Assembly (NCBI GenBank): GCA_902491565.1
Contig: CABUIE010000030.1
Location: 1 to 7,625 of the forward strand
DNA: 7,625 nt
Direction: 5' to 3'
From: an uncultured Collinsella sp.
GTDB lineage: Bacteria > Actinomycetota > Coriobacteriia > Coriobacteriales > Coriobacteriaceae
Shown here: positions 1 to 7,570 of the stretch, in pieces
How positions within the stretch are numbered: position 1 is the stretch's first letter
How the letters are laid out: the number at the start of each line of letters is the position of its first letter
Translations under genes and position numbers: made by a program
Notes under the pieces: model-generated
Seen by the model: only the letters and a program-made list of their open reading frames with translations
Told to the model about the DNA's origin: nothing
Database searches by the model: none

Positions 1-157
1 CGGCAATACGCTTGAGGATCCTTAAAAGAAAGTCCAGTTTATCCTTCCCACTCCATTGGATACGCCTAGGCGCGGTCCAAGAAATCGTCCGCACCCCCAA
101 CAGGAACTATTCCACCGCAAGTTATTGGGGAATGGAGTGCGGGCAGCCCCGGTCGGG
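1..157. other. Intergenic stretch after addA, no supported gene
   Basis: Bases 1-60 are more AT-rich than the gene and contain AGGATCCT and a run AAAAGAAAG. One minus-strand frame (156 to 22, 44 codons then TAA) and one plus-strand frame (from base 3 to the stop at 159-161) are open. Neither has the third-position G/C bias of addA/addB or a ribosome site, so I do not call them genes. Apart from the nested inverted repeats described separately, I see no promoter or terminator here. Confidence 0.5.
49..142. repeat. Nested inverted-repeat element downstream of addA
   Basis: Several complementary segments lie within 94 bases after the addA stop. They are CACTCCATT (49-57) with AATGGAGTG (131-139); TTGGA (56-60) with TCCAA (76-80) around the palindrome CGCCTAGGCG (63-72); CCCCAA (95-100) with TTGGGG (125-130); GGAA (103-106) with TTCC (110-113); and CCGCAC (89-94) with GTGCGG (137-142), which competes with the outer stem. 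A further stem, AGCCC (145-149) with GGGCT (155-159), overlaps the addA stop. The strand is not decided by the sequence. It may be a structured RNA, an mRNA 3' end or a dispersed palindromic repeat. Base use differs from the flanking gene, and no T-run makes it a standard terminator. Confidence 0.45.
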
Positions 158-3100
158 CTAAAGATTGTAGGTGACTACTTGGGGCTCAGCGGGTTCGACG
201 AAGATGGTTGGATTCGCCTGTTCCACGCGGACGAACTTGACGGTCACGGCCTCAAAGCCCGCCTTGTGCAACGCATCGGCGTAGACGCGCGCCTGCAGGG
301 CGTGCTTCTCCTGCAGCTGTTCCGGCGTCTCATCCGGCGTGCCACCCGTCTTGTAATCGATGACCAGTGCGCGCGACGGATCGACCGGATCGGTGGCCAG
401 TACATCGATGGCGCCCTCGGCATAGGCGCCGTAGCGAGCGATGTCCTCGTCCTCGCAGCCCAGCGAAAAGAACGGCACCTCGGCGCGAACGCACGGCCAC
501 GCGAGCAGGTCGGCACGAACAGCCGACTTGAGCCAGCGGTCCAGGGCAACGTCGAAGCGTTCGCGTTGCTCCGGCGTCAGGCGCCACAGACGCGCCAGTG
601 CATCGGCACGCGCGGCGGGCAGCGCATCGGCACCCATCTCGATCAGCCACTGGCAGGCGGCATGGAACGCCGAGCCCAGCGCCATGGGGTTGCCGGTAGG
701 CTCAACGGCGGCCACGTCTGCATCCGTCATCTCGGAACCATCCGACTCCGCATCATCGCCGGCCTCGTCCATGGGCACGCGCGCCTCGGCAGCACGGTCC
801 TCGGACTCGGCATGCAGCGCCGCGGCAATTGACGAGTAGCTGTACGAATCGCGCGCCGGATACGGACAGATACCCATGCGCACGCCCACCGCCTGGGGAT
901 ACACGAGCTCAAACGCATCGGGCTCGGGGTCGGCAGGACCGGGGACGGCGGCGCGGGCATCTGCACCGGCGCCCTCCGGCTTCGCATCACCGCGAACGAG
1001 CCTTCCCTCGGCATCCAGCGAAGCGTTGGCCTCAAACGCCTGCTCGCCAAAGGTAAAGCCCGCGAGCGAAATGAGCTCGTAGTCGCCCGGCTGGGAGTTG
1101 TCGAACACCAGGCGGTCGGCATCGAGCTGCGGCATGTCCAGAGCGTCGGTCGGCAAAATACGGCGGAGCACGTCGTAGGTCAGATCGGTCTCGACGTCGA
1201 AGGTCGGCGCCGTCACCTTGCCACGGCTCACGCCGGCATCCATCGCCAAGATCACCAGCTCGCGCGCACGCGTCATGGCAACATAGAGCAAGCGGGCCCG
1301 CTCCTCGAGCGAAAGCTGCAGGTCGTCGTTGCGCAGGCGAGCAAATGCCTCGGCGGGAGAACCCGTCGCACAGACGTCCTCCATGAGCTCCGGCGGCAGC
1401 CACAGCGACGTGCCCTTGCCCTTAAACGCGTGCTCAAACTGCTTTTTGACGTCGTCTCCCTTCACAAAGGTTCCGTCGGCGAGCTTAACGCCGTCGAAGC
1501 GTGCCGGCAGTGCCACGACCTGCGCTCCTCCCTCGACGCGACCCATCTGTGCCGCACCCGAGGACTTACGCACGCCAAAGCACTCGGCGACCGCCACGAC
1601 CGGATATTCCAGACCCTTAGAGGCGTGAACCGTCATGATGCGCACCGCGCCGTCGCCCTCCTCGTTGAGGGCACCCGGGGCTTCCTTGCCCGCCAAGAAG
1701 CGGTCGAAGGCCAGCGCGATGGAACGCGGCGAGTTGCCGAACTCGGCCTCCGCCTCGGCCACGGCGTCGAGCGCCTTGAGCACGTTGGCGGCAATGGCCT
1801 TGCCCTCGGGACCGCGCTGTGTCAGACGCACAAACCAGCCGGAGGCGTTGACCACGTCGCGCGCGATGGCGGCGAACGAATCGCGGCCCACGCGACGAAG
1901 CGCATACCGCAGCACCTCGCGGGCGCGCGTCACGAGCGGCAGATCTTGCAGACCCGGCACGTCGAAATCACTCATGATGCCCGCGTCGATATTCCGGCGC
2001 GAGGTCTCCCCCGTCTCGCTATCGAGCTTGGTCGCCAGCGCCAGGAACTCCTGGGCGCCGAGCGCAAACATCGGCGAGGCCAGCAGCGGCATAAGGCCCT
2101 GCGCCGTATCGGCCGGATTGGCGAGCGCACAAACCAGGGCGCGCACCGTCTGCACCTCGGCGGCTTGGGCAAAGACCGAGCCGCCCGCGATGACGCAGTC
2201 GAGCCCCTGGTCGCGGAAGGCCTGTGCGTAGACGTCTGCGTTGGTCATGCGGCCCAGCAGCAGCACCATGCCGCCCTGGGGCTGGCCGGCATCGGCAAGC
2301 GCGCGGAATCGCTCCGCGATTGCACGGGCCTTGGCCTGTGTGCGCTCCTGCGTGCTGCCGCCGGCAACAAAGAGGGCCTGGCGACGCGAGGCATCTGCCA
2401 CCAGCGTGTCCTTGCGGCCGTCGCTCGCCTCAAGATCCAAAAAGCCCTGCATCAGGCCGCCGTCATCGCCGTCGAAGACGCGTGCCACGTAACGCAGTAC
2501 CTCGTCGTGACTGCGGAAGTTGCGCACGAGCTTGACGAGCTCGCCAGCAGGGGCGTCGGTCACGGCAGTCGCCTCGGGCGCGGCAGACGAGCCCACCTTG
2601 CGCTCCTGGCGGCGGAAGACCTCGACCTCGGCGCCGCGGAAACGATAGATCGACTGCTGTGCATCGCCCACGGTACACAGCGCGCGCTCCCCCGCACCCG
2701 TCAGGTAGCGGATCAGATCGACCTGCATCTGGTCGGTATCCTGGAACTCGTCGATCATGACCATCTTAAAGCGGCCCTCATATGCCGCTCGAATAGCCGG
2801 GTAGTCGCGCAGCGCCTCGTATGCCATGCGCAGTAGGTCGTTGTTGTCGAGGGCAGACTGGCCGGCCTTCAGCGCGCGGTACTCAGCCTCTACAGAGCGG
2901 GCCAAGCCCACCAGTGCATCGAGCGCGGGACCACCGCAGGCAAGCACGATATTGATAAACGCATCGGCGGCCTCGGCCTTGAGCAGCTCGACCTGCTCCT
3001 TGGGGAATGCCTTGCTCGCACGCGGCATGCTGCACGACATCATGAGTCGCGCCGCATCGGCCATGGTCTTGCCGCTCACCTCAAACGCATCGATGGCGTC

Positions 3101-3790
3101 GAGTGCCACCTGCGCCTTTTCGGTCGCCGCCTTGCTTGCACCCAACGCCGATCGATAGGCATCGGCAAGGGCCGAAGTGTCGGCTTGACCGCGTGCCACG
3201 CACACGTCGTCCATGCCGCCCGGCAGCTGGCTCGAGAGCTCCAGCAGCTCGCGCACCAGGCCCTTGATGGTGGTTCCGGCGCCAAAGGGGCCGCCCTCGC
3301 CCGCCATGGGGTACCAGGCGTAGAGGCTTTTAAGCGAAGCGGCGAGCTCGGGGGCAGCATCGGGCGCCGTCGCGCGGGCCAGCACATGCTCAACAGCCTG
3401 GTCCATAAGCTCGTCGGTATCGGTGAGCACTGTGAACTCGGGATCGATGCCCAGCTCCAACGCGTGTGCGCGCAGGATACGCGAGCACATGCCGTGAATG
3501 GTCGAGATCCACGCGTCGTCGACGGTCAGTGCTTCCTCGTCCATGCCCTCGTCGATAAGCGCACGGCGCACGCGGTCGCGGATCTCGGCCGCGGCATCTT
3601 TGGTAAAGGTAATGGCGAGCACCTGGTCCAGGTGCTCAACGAACGGACCGGATTCGGGCGAGAGCGCGTAGACGATGCGGCGCGTGAGGGTAAAGGTCTT
3701 GCCCGAACCAGCGCCCGCCGAGACAAACAGCGGACGGTCGAGCGTTTTGACGATCTGCAGCTGTTGCGGCATCAAAGTCGAAAGATCCAT
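158..3790 (-). CDS. addA: AddA-type ATP-dependent helicase/nuclease subunit (UvrD/RecB-like)
   Basis: This 1210-aa protein has the full layout of AddA: an SF1A (UvrD-like) 3'-5' helicase followed by a C-terminal RecB-type PD-(D/E)XK nuclease. Helicase motifs seen are the Q-motif (Q10), Walker A AGAGSGKT (25-32, K31), TxH at 97-99, Walker B IDEFQDTD (346-353), GDAQQSIYRFRGA (375-387), motif IV around R426, VHASKGLEYP (721-730) and LLYVAMTRARE (834-844). All key ATPase residues are intact. The nuclease shows H1043, E1104, D1129, IDYK (1144-1147) and Q1166-x3-Y1170, so it should be active. Between the two domains is a variable, acidic, probably flexible stretch (about 930-1035). Length is close to B. 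subtilis AddA (about 1230 aa). By family knowledge it unwinds and degrades DNA from double-strand breaks together with AddB, in the cytoplasm, to load RecA. The start ATG lies 3 nt after the addB stop and has a strong Shine-Dalgarno. RecB would be the alternative name, but the adjacent addB argues for AddA. Confidence 0.95.
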   Translation of the reverse strand: MDLSTLMPQQLQIVKTLDRPLFVSAGAGSGKTFTLTRRIVYALSPESGPFVEHLDQVLAITFTKDAAAEIRDRVRRALIDEGMDEEALTVDDAWISTIHGMCSRILRAHALELGIDPEFTVLTDTDELMDQAVEHVLARATAPDAAPELAASLKSLYAWYPMAGEGGPFGAGTTIKGLVRELLELSSQLPGGMDDVCVARGQADTSALADAYRSALGASKAATEKAQVALDAIDAFEVSGKTMADAARLMMSCSMPRASKAFPKEQVELLKAEAADAFINIVLACGGPALDALVGLARSVEAEYRALKAGQSALDNNDLLRMAYEALRDYPAIRAAYEGRFKMVMIDEFQDTDQMQVDLIRYLTGAGERALCTVGDAQQSIYRFRGAEVEVFRRQERKVGSSAAPEATAVTDAPAGELVKLVRNFRSHDEVLRYVARVFDGDDGGLMQGFLDLEASDGRKDTLVADASRRQALFVAGGSTQERTQAKARAIAERFRALADAGQPQGGMVLLLGRMTNADVYAQAFRDQGLDCVIAGGSVFAQAAEVQTVRALVCALANPADTAQGLMPLLASPMFALGAQEFLALATKLDSETGETSRRNIDAGIMSDFDVPGLQDLPLVTRAREVLRYALRRVGRDSFAAIARDVVNASGWFVRLTQRGPEGKAIAANVLKALDAVAEAEAEFGNSPRSIALAFDRFLAGKEAPGALNEEGDGAVRIMTVHASKGLEYPVVAVAECFGVRKSSGAAQMGRVEGGAQVVALPARFDGVKLADGTFVKGDDVKKQFEHAFKGKGTSLWLPPELMEDVCATGSPAEAFARLRNDDLQLSLEERARLLYVAMTRARELVILAMDAGVSRGKVTAPTFDVETDLTYDVLRRILPTDALDMPQLDADRLVFDNSQPGDYELISLAGFTFGEQAFEANASLDAEGRLVRGDAKPEGAGADARAAVPGPADPEPDAFELVYPQAVGVRMGICPYPARDSYSYSSIAAALHAESEDRAAEARVPMDEAGDDAESDGSEMTDADVAAVEPTGNPMALGSAFHAACQWLIEMGADALPAARADALARLWRLTPEQRERFDVALDRWLKSAVRADLLAWPCVRAEVPFFSLGCEDEDIARYGAYAEGAIDVLATDPVDPSRALVIDYKTGGTPDETPEQLQEKHALQARVYADALHKAGFEAVTVKFVRVEQANPTIFVEPAEPQVVTYNL

Positions 3791-3793
3791 GGT

Positions 3794-6700
3794 CTACACG
3801 TCCCTCCTTACAAACGTTCCTTCGTGGTTATACGAGCAGCGCGCATGCGCGGCCTGAGCTGACGTCGGGTCGACGGCGGCAACGTTGCCTGCCTCGAGCT
3901 CGCGCAGGCGCTCGGCGATGCCGGCCTCCACACGATCGAGCAGGGCGTCGAAGTCCATGCTGCCGCCCTCGCCCGGAAAGCCCTTCTTAAGGCCCGGGAT
4001 GCGACCGTCGCCGCGCTCTTCCTCGAGCAGCTCGGCACTCGCGGCGCCTCGCAGCGCCGGCTTGCCGCCCTTGGTCGAAAAGTAGAGCGCCGCGCGGGTG
4101 TCCAAATCCAGCGCCCGGCGCATGGCCTGCGCGTAGATGAGCGTTTGGGTATGGGGCGGCAGCCAGCGCGGGTCTTCGATGGGAGCCTCGCCCGATTCCT
4201 CGTCGCGCACCGTAGGGTCGGCGAGCTTAAACTCCTCAACGCCCGTGCGATGCTTGTAGTCGATCACCACGGCACGATTCTCGGCGTCCACGTCCACGCG
4301 GTCGATGCGCCCGCCAAGCGGCCAACCGGCATACTCAACCTTGAGCTCGTTGAAGGCGAACTCCAGGTAGCGCGGGGCAAAGGGGGCAAGTGCCTCGGAC
4401 TCGTAGGCAAGCACGCCCTCCAGCTGCGGCAAGATCTCGGCCACCTGACGCTCCTCCACTGCAGAGAGCGGCACCAGCGGGCCCTCCGTGCCTCGCTTGC
4501 CGGCGTGCTCGGCCAACGTCTCGTCAAAGACCTCGCGCAACAGCTCCTGAGCGCGCGGCAGATTCTCGGGCGTCACGCGCTCCATGCCCTCCTGGGGCAA
4601 GCGGGCATGCAGGTGCTCCAGCACATCGTGGACAAAGTTGCCCTTCTCCATATTTCCAAAGCCCGCGTCGATGGACTGGGGCTTCACGCGATACGACACG
4701 AACCAGCACAGCGGGCACGTCGAGTACGCCTCGATCTGCGAGGCGGACGTCAGACGCGGCACGAGCGGCGCGTTCTCGCCCTCGCCATCGCGACGACGCA
4801 GGACCAGGTACGGCACGGCCTCGGCACTCAGATGCTGAGGGGCTTCACAGGTCACGCGCTCGCGCTTGAGGCCTTCACCTGCCGCGGGATCAAAGTCGGC
4901 GATGATATCGCCCTCGCCCACGCACGTGGGCTTGGCAGCGCCAGCGGCCTCGGCATGTGCCCGCAGCTCGGTCCATACGGCTGCCGGGTAGCACTCGCAC
5001 GCCTGGCGATCGTGCGTCACGCGGGCGAGCGCGACCGGACCGCTCGCCGCCTGCATCGCACGGCCAAAGCGCACGCGCAGCAGGGCGGCGGGCTCCAAAG
5101 ACACGCCGTCGCGGCGCAGCTCGGCCGTCAATGTGGCAAGCGGGCCCTCTTCGTGCGAAAGCGGATAGCTGTCCAGGTCGACATCGGCAAACAGCACGAC
5201 ATCGTAGCCGCCAGGACGCAAAACCGACGCATCGGCAAGCGACACGAAGCGCACTTGTGCCCGTGGCGTGCGATCGACCTCGTAGGTCGCGTAATCGTAA
5301 GCGGTACTGCGCTTGTCCACCTTGGTTCGAACGCCGTCGAGAACCGGCACGGTCGCGGCCTGCGACACGTCGAGTGCGCGAGCATCGTTCATAAGGATGT
5401 CGATGGCATGGCGCAGCAAAGCCGTCTCTGCCTGGCGACGGGCCTGGCCGTCAAGGCCGCCTAGAGCGCGATCGGGCAGCGCCTCGGCAACGGCGAGCAT
5501 GGCCTTGAGCGCCGTCACGGGTTTGTCGCGCCACAGCGCCTGGAACACGTCCGAGACCACACACGGCACGTTCTTAAACCAGTTTTCGTCGCTCGCCGCC
5601 TTGCGCGCGCCCCTCACCTGACCCTGGACGCTCTGCAGCAGGCTCTTAACGCCCGCAGTGGTCTTGTTGCGCGACAGGCGTATGTTCTTGTCGAAGCCGC
5701 GGGCGCTCGCGGCGTCGGCACCCGAAAGCGGACTGTAGATCCAGTCGGTAAGCTCCGGCGCGGGCCACCACTCGGTCTTTGACGCCATGCCCTCATCGGC
5801 GGCCTTCATGCGCTCGATCAGGCCGGCAAGCGCCGCAAACTGCCTGCCCGCAATGGATTGGGAAAACGCCGTGAACTCAGTTGTCTCGGCAGCGATATGA
5901 CGAGCCGCCAGACGAGAGGCGAGCTCACCGAACAGCTGGGATGCCCGGGCAGAAACAACGAGCACGCGCACGGGGTCGACGGGCGTCGCGGCGCCGGCGA
6001 CCTCGGAACCCAGGCACGCTTTTACCAGATCATCAATTGCGTCCGTATAGACATGAGCACGGGCATGGGGGCCGGCGACCTCAATAAAGGCAGGCTGAGC
6101 GGCGATCCCGCAAGCGGCATCAGACGCGACGGCGTTCTTCCCCAGCGGCGCGATCTCAAACAACACATCGCGGGCATCAAATGCCGCGGCAAGCTCCTCG
6201 CGCATTGCCGCCTGCTCGCGTGCAAGCAGCACGACGACCTCTCCCCCATTGTTCGCCACGGCAGACAGCAGCTCGAGCAGACCGTGCGTAAACGACGTGA
6301 TACCGCGCACGCATACGGCGCGAGTGCACGTCGGCAGGCTATCGGCCAGGGCACCGGCCATAATATCAGCTGCCTCGCAGGGCTCGACCATATCTCGACG
6401 GTCCAAGCCGCTCGCATAGGCGCTCAACAGCTCGAACACGCGGGCCTCAGCGTCGCTTTTGGGCTCGGGCTGAGCGGCGGCATCGCGGCAGCGTTCGTCG
6501 CCCGTCCCCGCCACGCCAGGCAACACATCGCGGGCCATACGCGAAAGCATGCGTACCGTGCCTTGGCTGCGCGAGAGCGGCTGCAGAGCAGCGTCGTCGC
6601 GGCGGTCGATCATGTCCGAGAACAGCATCTGGCGCTGCAGGTTGTCGACGAAACCGCGCCCGTCGCCCAAAAGCTCCCAAAGCGAGCGAAGCCACGATGT

Positions 6701-6889
6701 AGGCGTCTTGTAGTCAATACCCAGCGAAATCCCGGCTTCCGCCGCATCATGACGGCACAGGTCGAGCTCGGCAAACGTAGGTGCCAGCAGCACGGCACGT
6801 CCGTGGCAGTCAACAAGGTCGGCAAGCAGCGCCGACTCGGCATCGCTCAAATCCGTGCCGGCATTGGTGGTATAGATTCGAACAGGCAT
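3794..6889 (-). CDS. addB: AddB-type nuclease subunit (PD-(D/E)XK nuclease family protein)
   Basis: This 1031-aa protein is the probable partner of the downstream AddA. The N-terminal two thirds resemble a degenerate UvrD-type helicase fold. At the place where Firmicutes AddB has a GxxGxGKT loop, this protein reads IYTTNAGTDL (5-14), so no Walker A is visible and it is unlikely to bind ATP there. The C-terminal third is a RecB-type nuclease: SQIEAYSTCP (717-726), GNFVH (750-754), GGRIDRVDV (859-867, D863), VVIDYK (874-879, D877/K879) and Q915-x3-Y919. The catalytic residues look intact. The usual 4Fe-4S cysteine set is incomplete: C725 is present, but the C-terminal C-x2-C-x5-C reads H1015-x2-C1018-x5-G1024. 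In characterised AddAB enzymes AddB cuts one strand and helps recognise Chi. The start is fixed by an in-frame stop 15 codons upstream with no alternative ATG, GTG or TTG between. It is shorter than B. subtilis AddB (about 1166 aa) but I see no break. It is likely co-transcribed with addA. Confidence 0.92.
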   Translation of the reverse strand: MPVRIYTTNAGTDLSDAESALLADLVDCHGRAVLLAPTFAELDLCRHDAAEAGISLGIDYKTPTSWLRSLWELLGDGRGFVDNLQRQMLFSDMIDRRDDAALQPLSRSQGTVRMLSRMARDVLPGVAGTGDERCRDAAAQPEPKSDAEARVFELLSAYASGLDRRDMVEPCEAADIMAGALADSLPTCTRAVCVRGITSFTHGLLELLSAVANNGGEVVVLLAREQAAMREELAAAFDARDVLFEIAPLGKNAVASDAACGIAAQPAFIEVAGPHARAHVYTDAIDDLVKACLGSEVAGAATPVDPVRVLVVSARASQLFGELASRLAARHIAAETTEFTAFSQSIAGRQFAALAGLIERMKAADEGMASKTEWWPAPELTDWIYSPLSGADAASARGFDKNIRLSRNKTTAGVKSLLQSVQGQVRGARKAASDENWFKNVPCVVSDVFQALWRDKPVTALKAMLAVAEALPDRALGGLDGQARRQAETALLRHAIDILMNDARALDVSQAATVPVLDGVRTKVDKRSTAYDYATYEVDRTPRAQVRFVSLADASVLRPGGYDVVLFADVDLDSYPLSHEEGPLATLTAELRRDGVSLEPAALLRVRFGRAMQAASGPVALARVTHDRQACECYPAAVWTELRAHAEAAGAAKPTCVGEGDIIADFDPAAGEGLKRERVTCEAPQHLSAEAVPYLVLRRRDGEGENAPLVPRLTSASQIEAYSTCPLCWFVSYRVKPQSIDAGFGNMEKGNFVHDVLEHLHARLPQEGMERVTPENLPRAQELLREVFDETLAEHAGKRGTEGPLVPLSAVEERQVAEILPQLEGVLAYESEALAPFAPRYLEFAFNELKVEYAGWPLGGRIDRVDVDAENRAVVIDYKHRTGVEEFKLADPTVRDEESGEAPIEDPRWLPPHTQTLIYAQAMRRALDLDTRAALYFSTKGGKPALRGAASAELLEEERGDGRIPGLKKGFPGEGGSMDFDALLDRVEAGIAERLRELEAGNVAAVDPTSAQAAHARCSYNHEGTFVRRDV
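3802..3809 (-). promoter_or_regulatory. Shine-Dalgarno of addA inside the end of addB
   Basis: The minus strand reads AAGGAGGG here, an almost perfect anti-16S match, 11 nt before the addA ATG. It lies within the last codons of addB (V-R-R-D, residues 1027-1030), and the addB stop is only 3 nt from the addA start. Ribosomes ending addB would therefore sit on the addA start site. Translational coupling giving near-equal subunit amounts is the likely purpose; this is inference. Confidence 0.85.
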
Positions 6890-7019
6890 GGTCCTCCGCT
6901 CAAACTGCTCGCAATAATCAATGCATCCATCCTACCCGCCCAAGCGGACACATTGCCACCGCAGCTCCATCTTTTGGTACAAAGCAACCTGACCCCAACG
7001 CACCAGCCGATTGCGGGCA
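6890..7019 (-). promoter_or_regulatory. Leader and probable promoter region of addB-addA
   Basis: This 130-base gap separates the yerC terminator from addB and must hold the operon's promoter if there is no readthrough. I find no strong boxes. The best weak candidate on the minus strand is TGGCAA (6953-6958), an 18-nt spacer and TAGGAT (6929-6934). No SOS box of the GAAC-N4-GTTC type is visible, so LexA control is not supported by sequence. Confidence 0.25.
6893..6897 (-). promoter_or_regulatory. Shine-Dalgarno of addB, unusually close to the start
   Basis: The minus strand reads GCGGAGGACC just before the addB ATG. The GGAGG core is only 3 nt from the ATG, shorter than the usual 5-9 nt, while the addA site has about 11-12. 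There is no other in-frame start between the upstream stop codon and this ATG, so the start still stands. The tight spacing may lower addB initiation. Confidence 0.6.
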
Positions 7020-7049
7020 TATAAAAACCGCCCCCGGGAGAGCGGTTTT
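7020..7049 (-). terminator. Intrinsic terminator of the yerC-type gene
   Basis: The sequence contains an 8-bp perfect inverted repeat, AAAACCGC (7024-7031) and GCGGTTTT (7042-7049), with a 10-nt loop that is itself G/C-rich. Read on the minus strand, the GC stem ends in TTTTTATA, a good Rho-independent terminator. It lies 24 nt past the stop of the yerC-type gene. On the plus strand the stem is followed by only four T before GTAC, so activity in that direction would be weaker; no plus-strand gene is seen to need it. It separates the yerC unit from the addB-addA operon. Confidence 0.88.
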
Positions 7050-7072
7050 GTACAATTCGTTTTTTGCGCGGC

Positions 7073-7372
7073 CTACTCGCCATCCTCCAGTTTGATGAGG
7101 ATCTTGCGATAGCCACCGTACTCGCCATTAAGTGCCTTGGATACACGGCTCACCGTGGTGGACGAAGCGCCGGTGCGGGCCTGAACCTCAACATAGGGCT
7201 CGCCCTCATCCAGATAGCGCGCGACCTGCAGACGCTGAGAAAGATCGCAGATCTCGCGCGGTGTGCAGATATCGGTTAAAAACGCCTGGATATCGTTCTC
7301 GTCATCCAAAAGACTAAATGCGTGGACCAGCTGCTTGACATCAGGCTTGTCAAACATGTTCTCGATATTCAT
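7073..7372 (-). CDS. YerC/YecD family TrpR-related DNA-binding protein
   Basis: This 99-aa protein matches the small YerC/YecD family, which is related in fold to the Trp repressor. Family-like blocks are DICTPREICDLSQRLQVARY (34-53) and a predicted helix-turn-helix at about 62-81 containing TGASSTTVSRVSKAL (67-81). Length fits the family (about 95-105 aa), and I see no signal peptide or membrane segment, so it should act in the cytoplasm on DNA. The ligand and target genes are not known from the sequence; the tryptophan operon should not be assumed. The ATG at 7372 has only a weak upstream match (GGCGGTG). A second ATG at codon 6 is a possible alternative start with no better ribosome site. 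It is followed by an intrinsic terminator, so it is probably a monocistronic unit next to addBA rather than part of that operon. Confidence 0.9.
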   Translation of the reverse strand: MNIENMFDKPDVKQLVHAFSLLDDENDIQAFLTDICTPREICDLSQRLQVARYLDEGEPYVEVQARTGASSTTVSRVSKALNGEYGGYRKILIKLEDGE

Positions 7373-7431
7373 CGATCACCGCCAAACCCGCCAAAAGGCA
7401 TCGAAGTTGATACTGACATCGGGCATCGTTC

Positions 7432-7476
7432 GCCCGTAAATATGCAATAAAACTATGCATAGGCCATTTGCCCGTA
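7432..7476. repeat. Small repeat cluster in the yerC leader
   Basis: Two copies of GCCCGTA (7432-7438 and 7470-7476) flank an AT-rich core containing TATGCA (7441-7446) and the palindrome TATGCATA (7454-7461). The cluster lies just downstream of the candidate promoter, where an operator would be. Binding by the HTH protein encoded next door (autoregulation) is possible but unproved; such short repeats can arise by chance. Confidence 0.3.
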
Positions 7477-7478
7477 GC

Positions 7479-7509
7479 AGTGTAGCACACCACCAAACTA
7501 AAGTGACAA
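7479..7509 (-). promoter_or_regulatory. Candidate sigma-70 promoter for the yerC-type gene
   Basis: On the minus strand there is an extended -10, TGCTACACT (7479-7487), preceded after a 19-nt spacer by TTGTCA (7504-7509), which matches the -35 consensus at five of six bases. The spacer is longer than the optimal 17, but an extended -10 tolerates this. Transcription would start near 7470 and leave a leader of about 100 nt before the ATG at 7372. It is called by eye only. Confidence 0.4.
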
Positions 7510-7570
7510 GACTCTCTGTCAGCGGCACGTTTTTCAGGACGACCTTGATTATCGACTTTATCCGAACACC

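Noticed and set aside
1430..2836. Long plus-strand open frame (468 codons) opposite addA
   Set aside because: It is an antisense shadow produced by the G/C third-position bias of addA. The translation has no recognisable domain and is rich in Arg, His and Ala as such shadows are, while the minus strand carries clear helicase motifs.
3621..3640. Short palindrome around ACCTGGTCCAGGT in addA
   Set aside because: It lies in conserved coding sequence between helicase motifs I and Ib and is explained by codon choice.
4145..5464. Plus-strand open frame (439 codons) opposite addB
   Set aside because: Same reason: it is antisense to an intact AddB coding region, with no domain and no ribosome site.
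6890..7019. LexA/SOS box controlling addBA
   Set aside because: No GAAC-N4-GTTC or similar dyad is present in the gap.
5858..7024. Plus-strand open frame (388 codons) overlapping the start of addB and the intergenic region
   Set aside because: It is mostly antisense to addB and runs into the yerC terminator; composition is that of a shadow frame.
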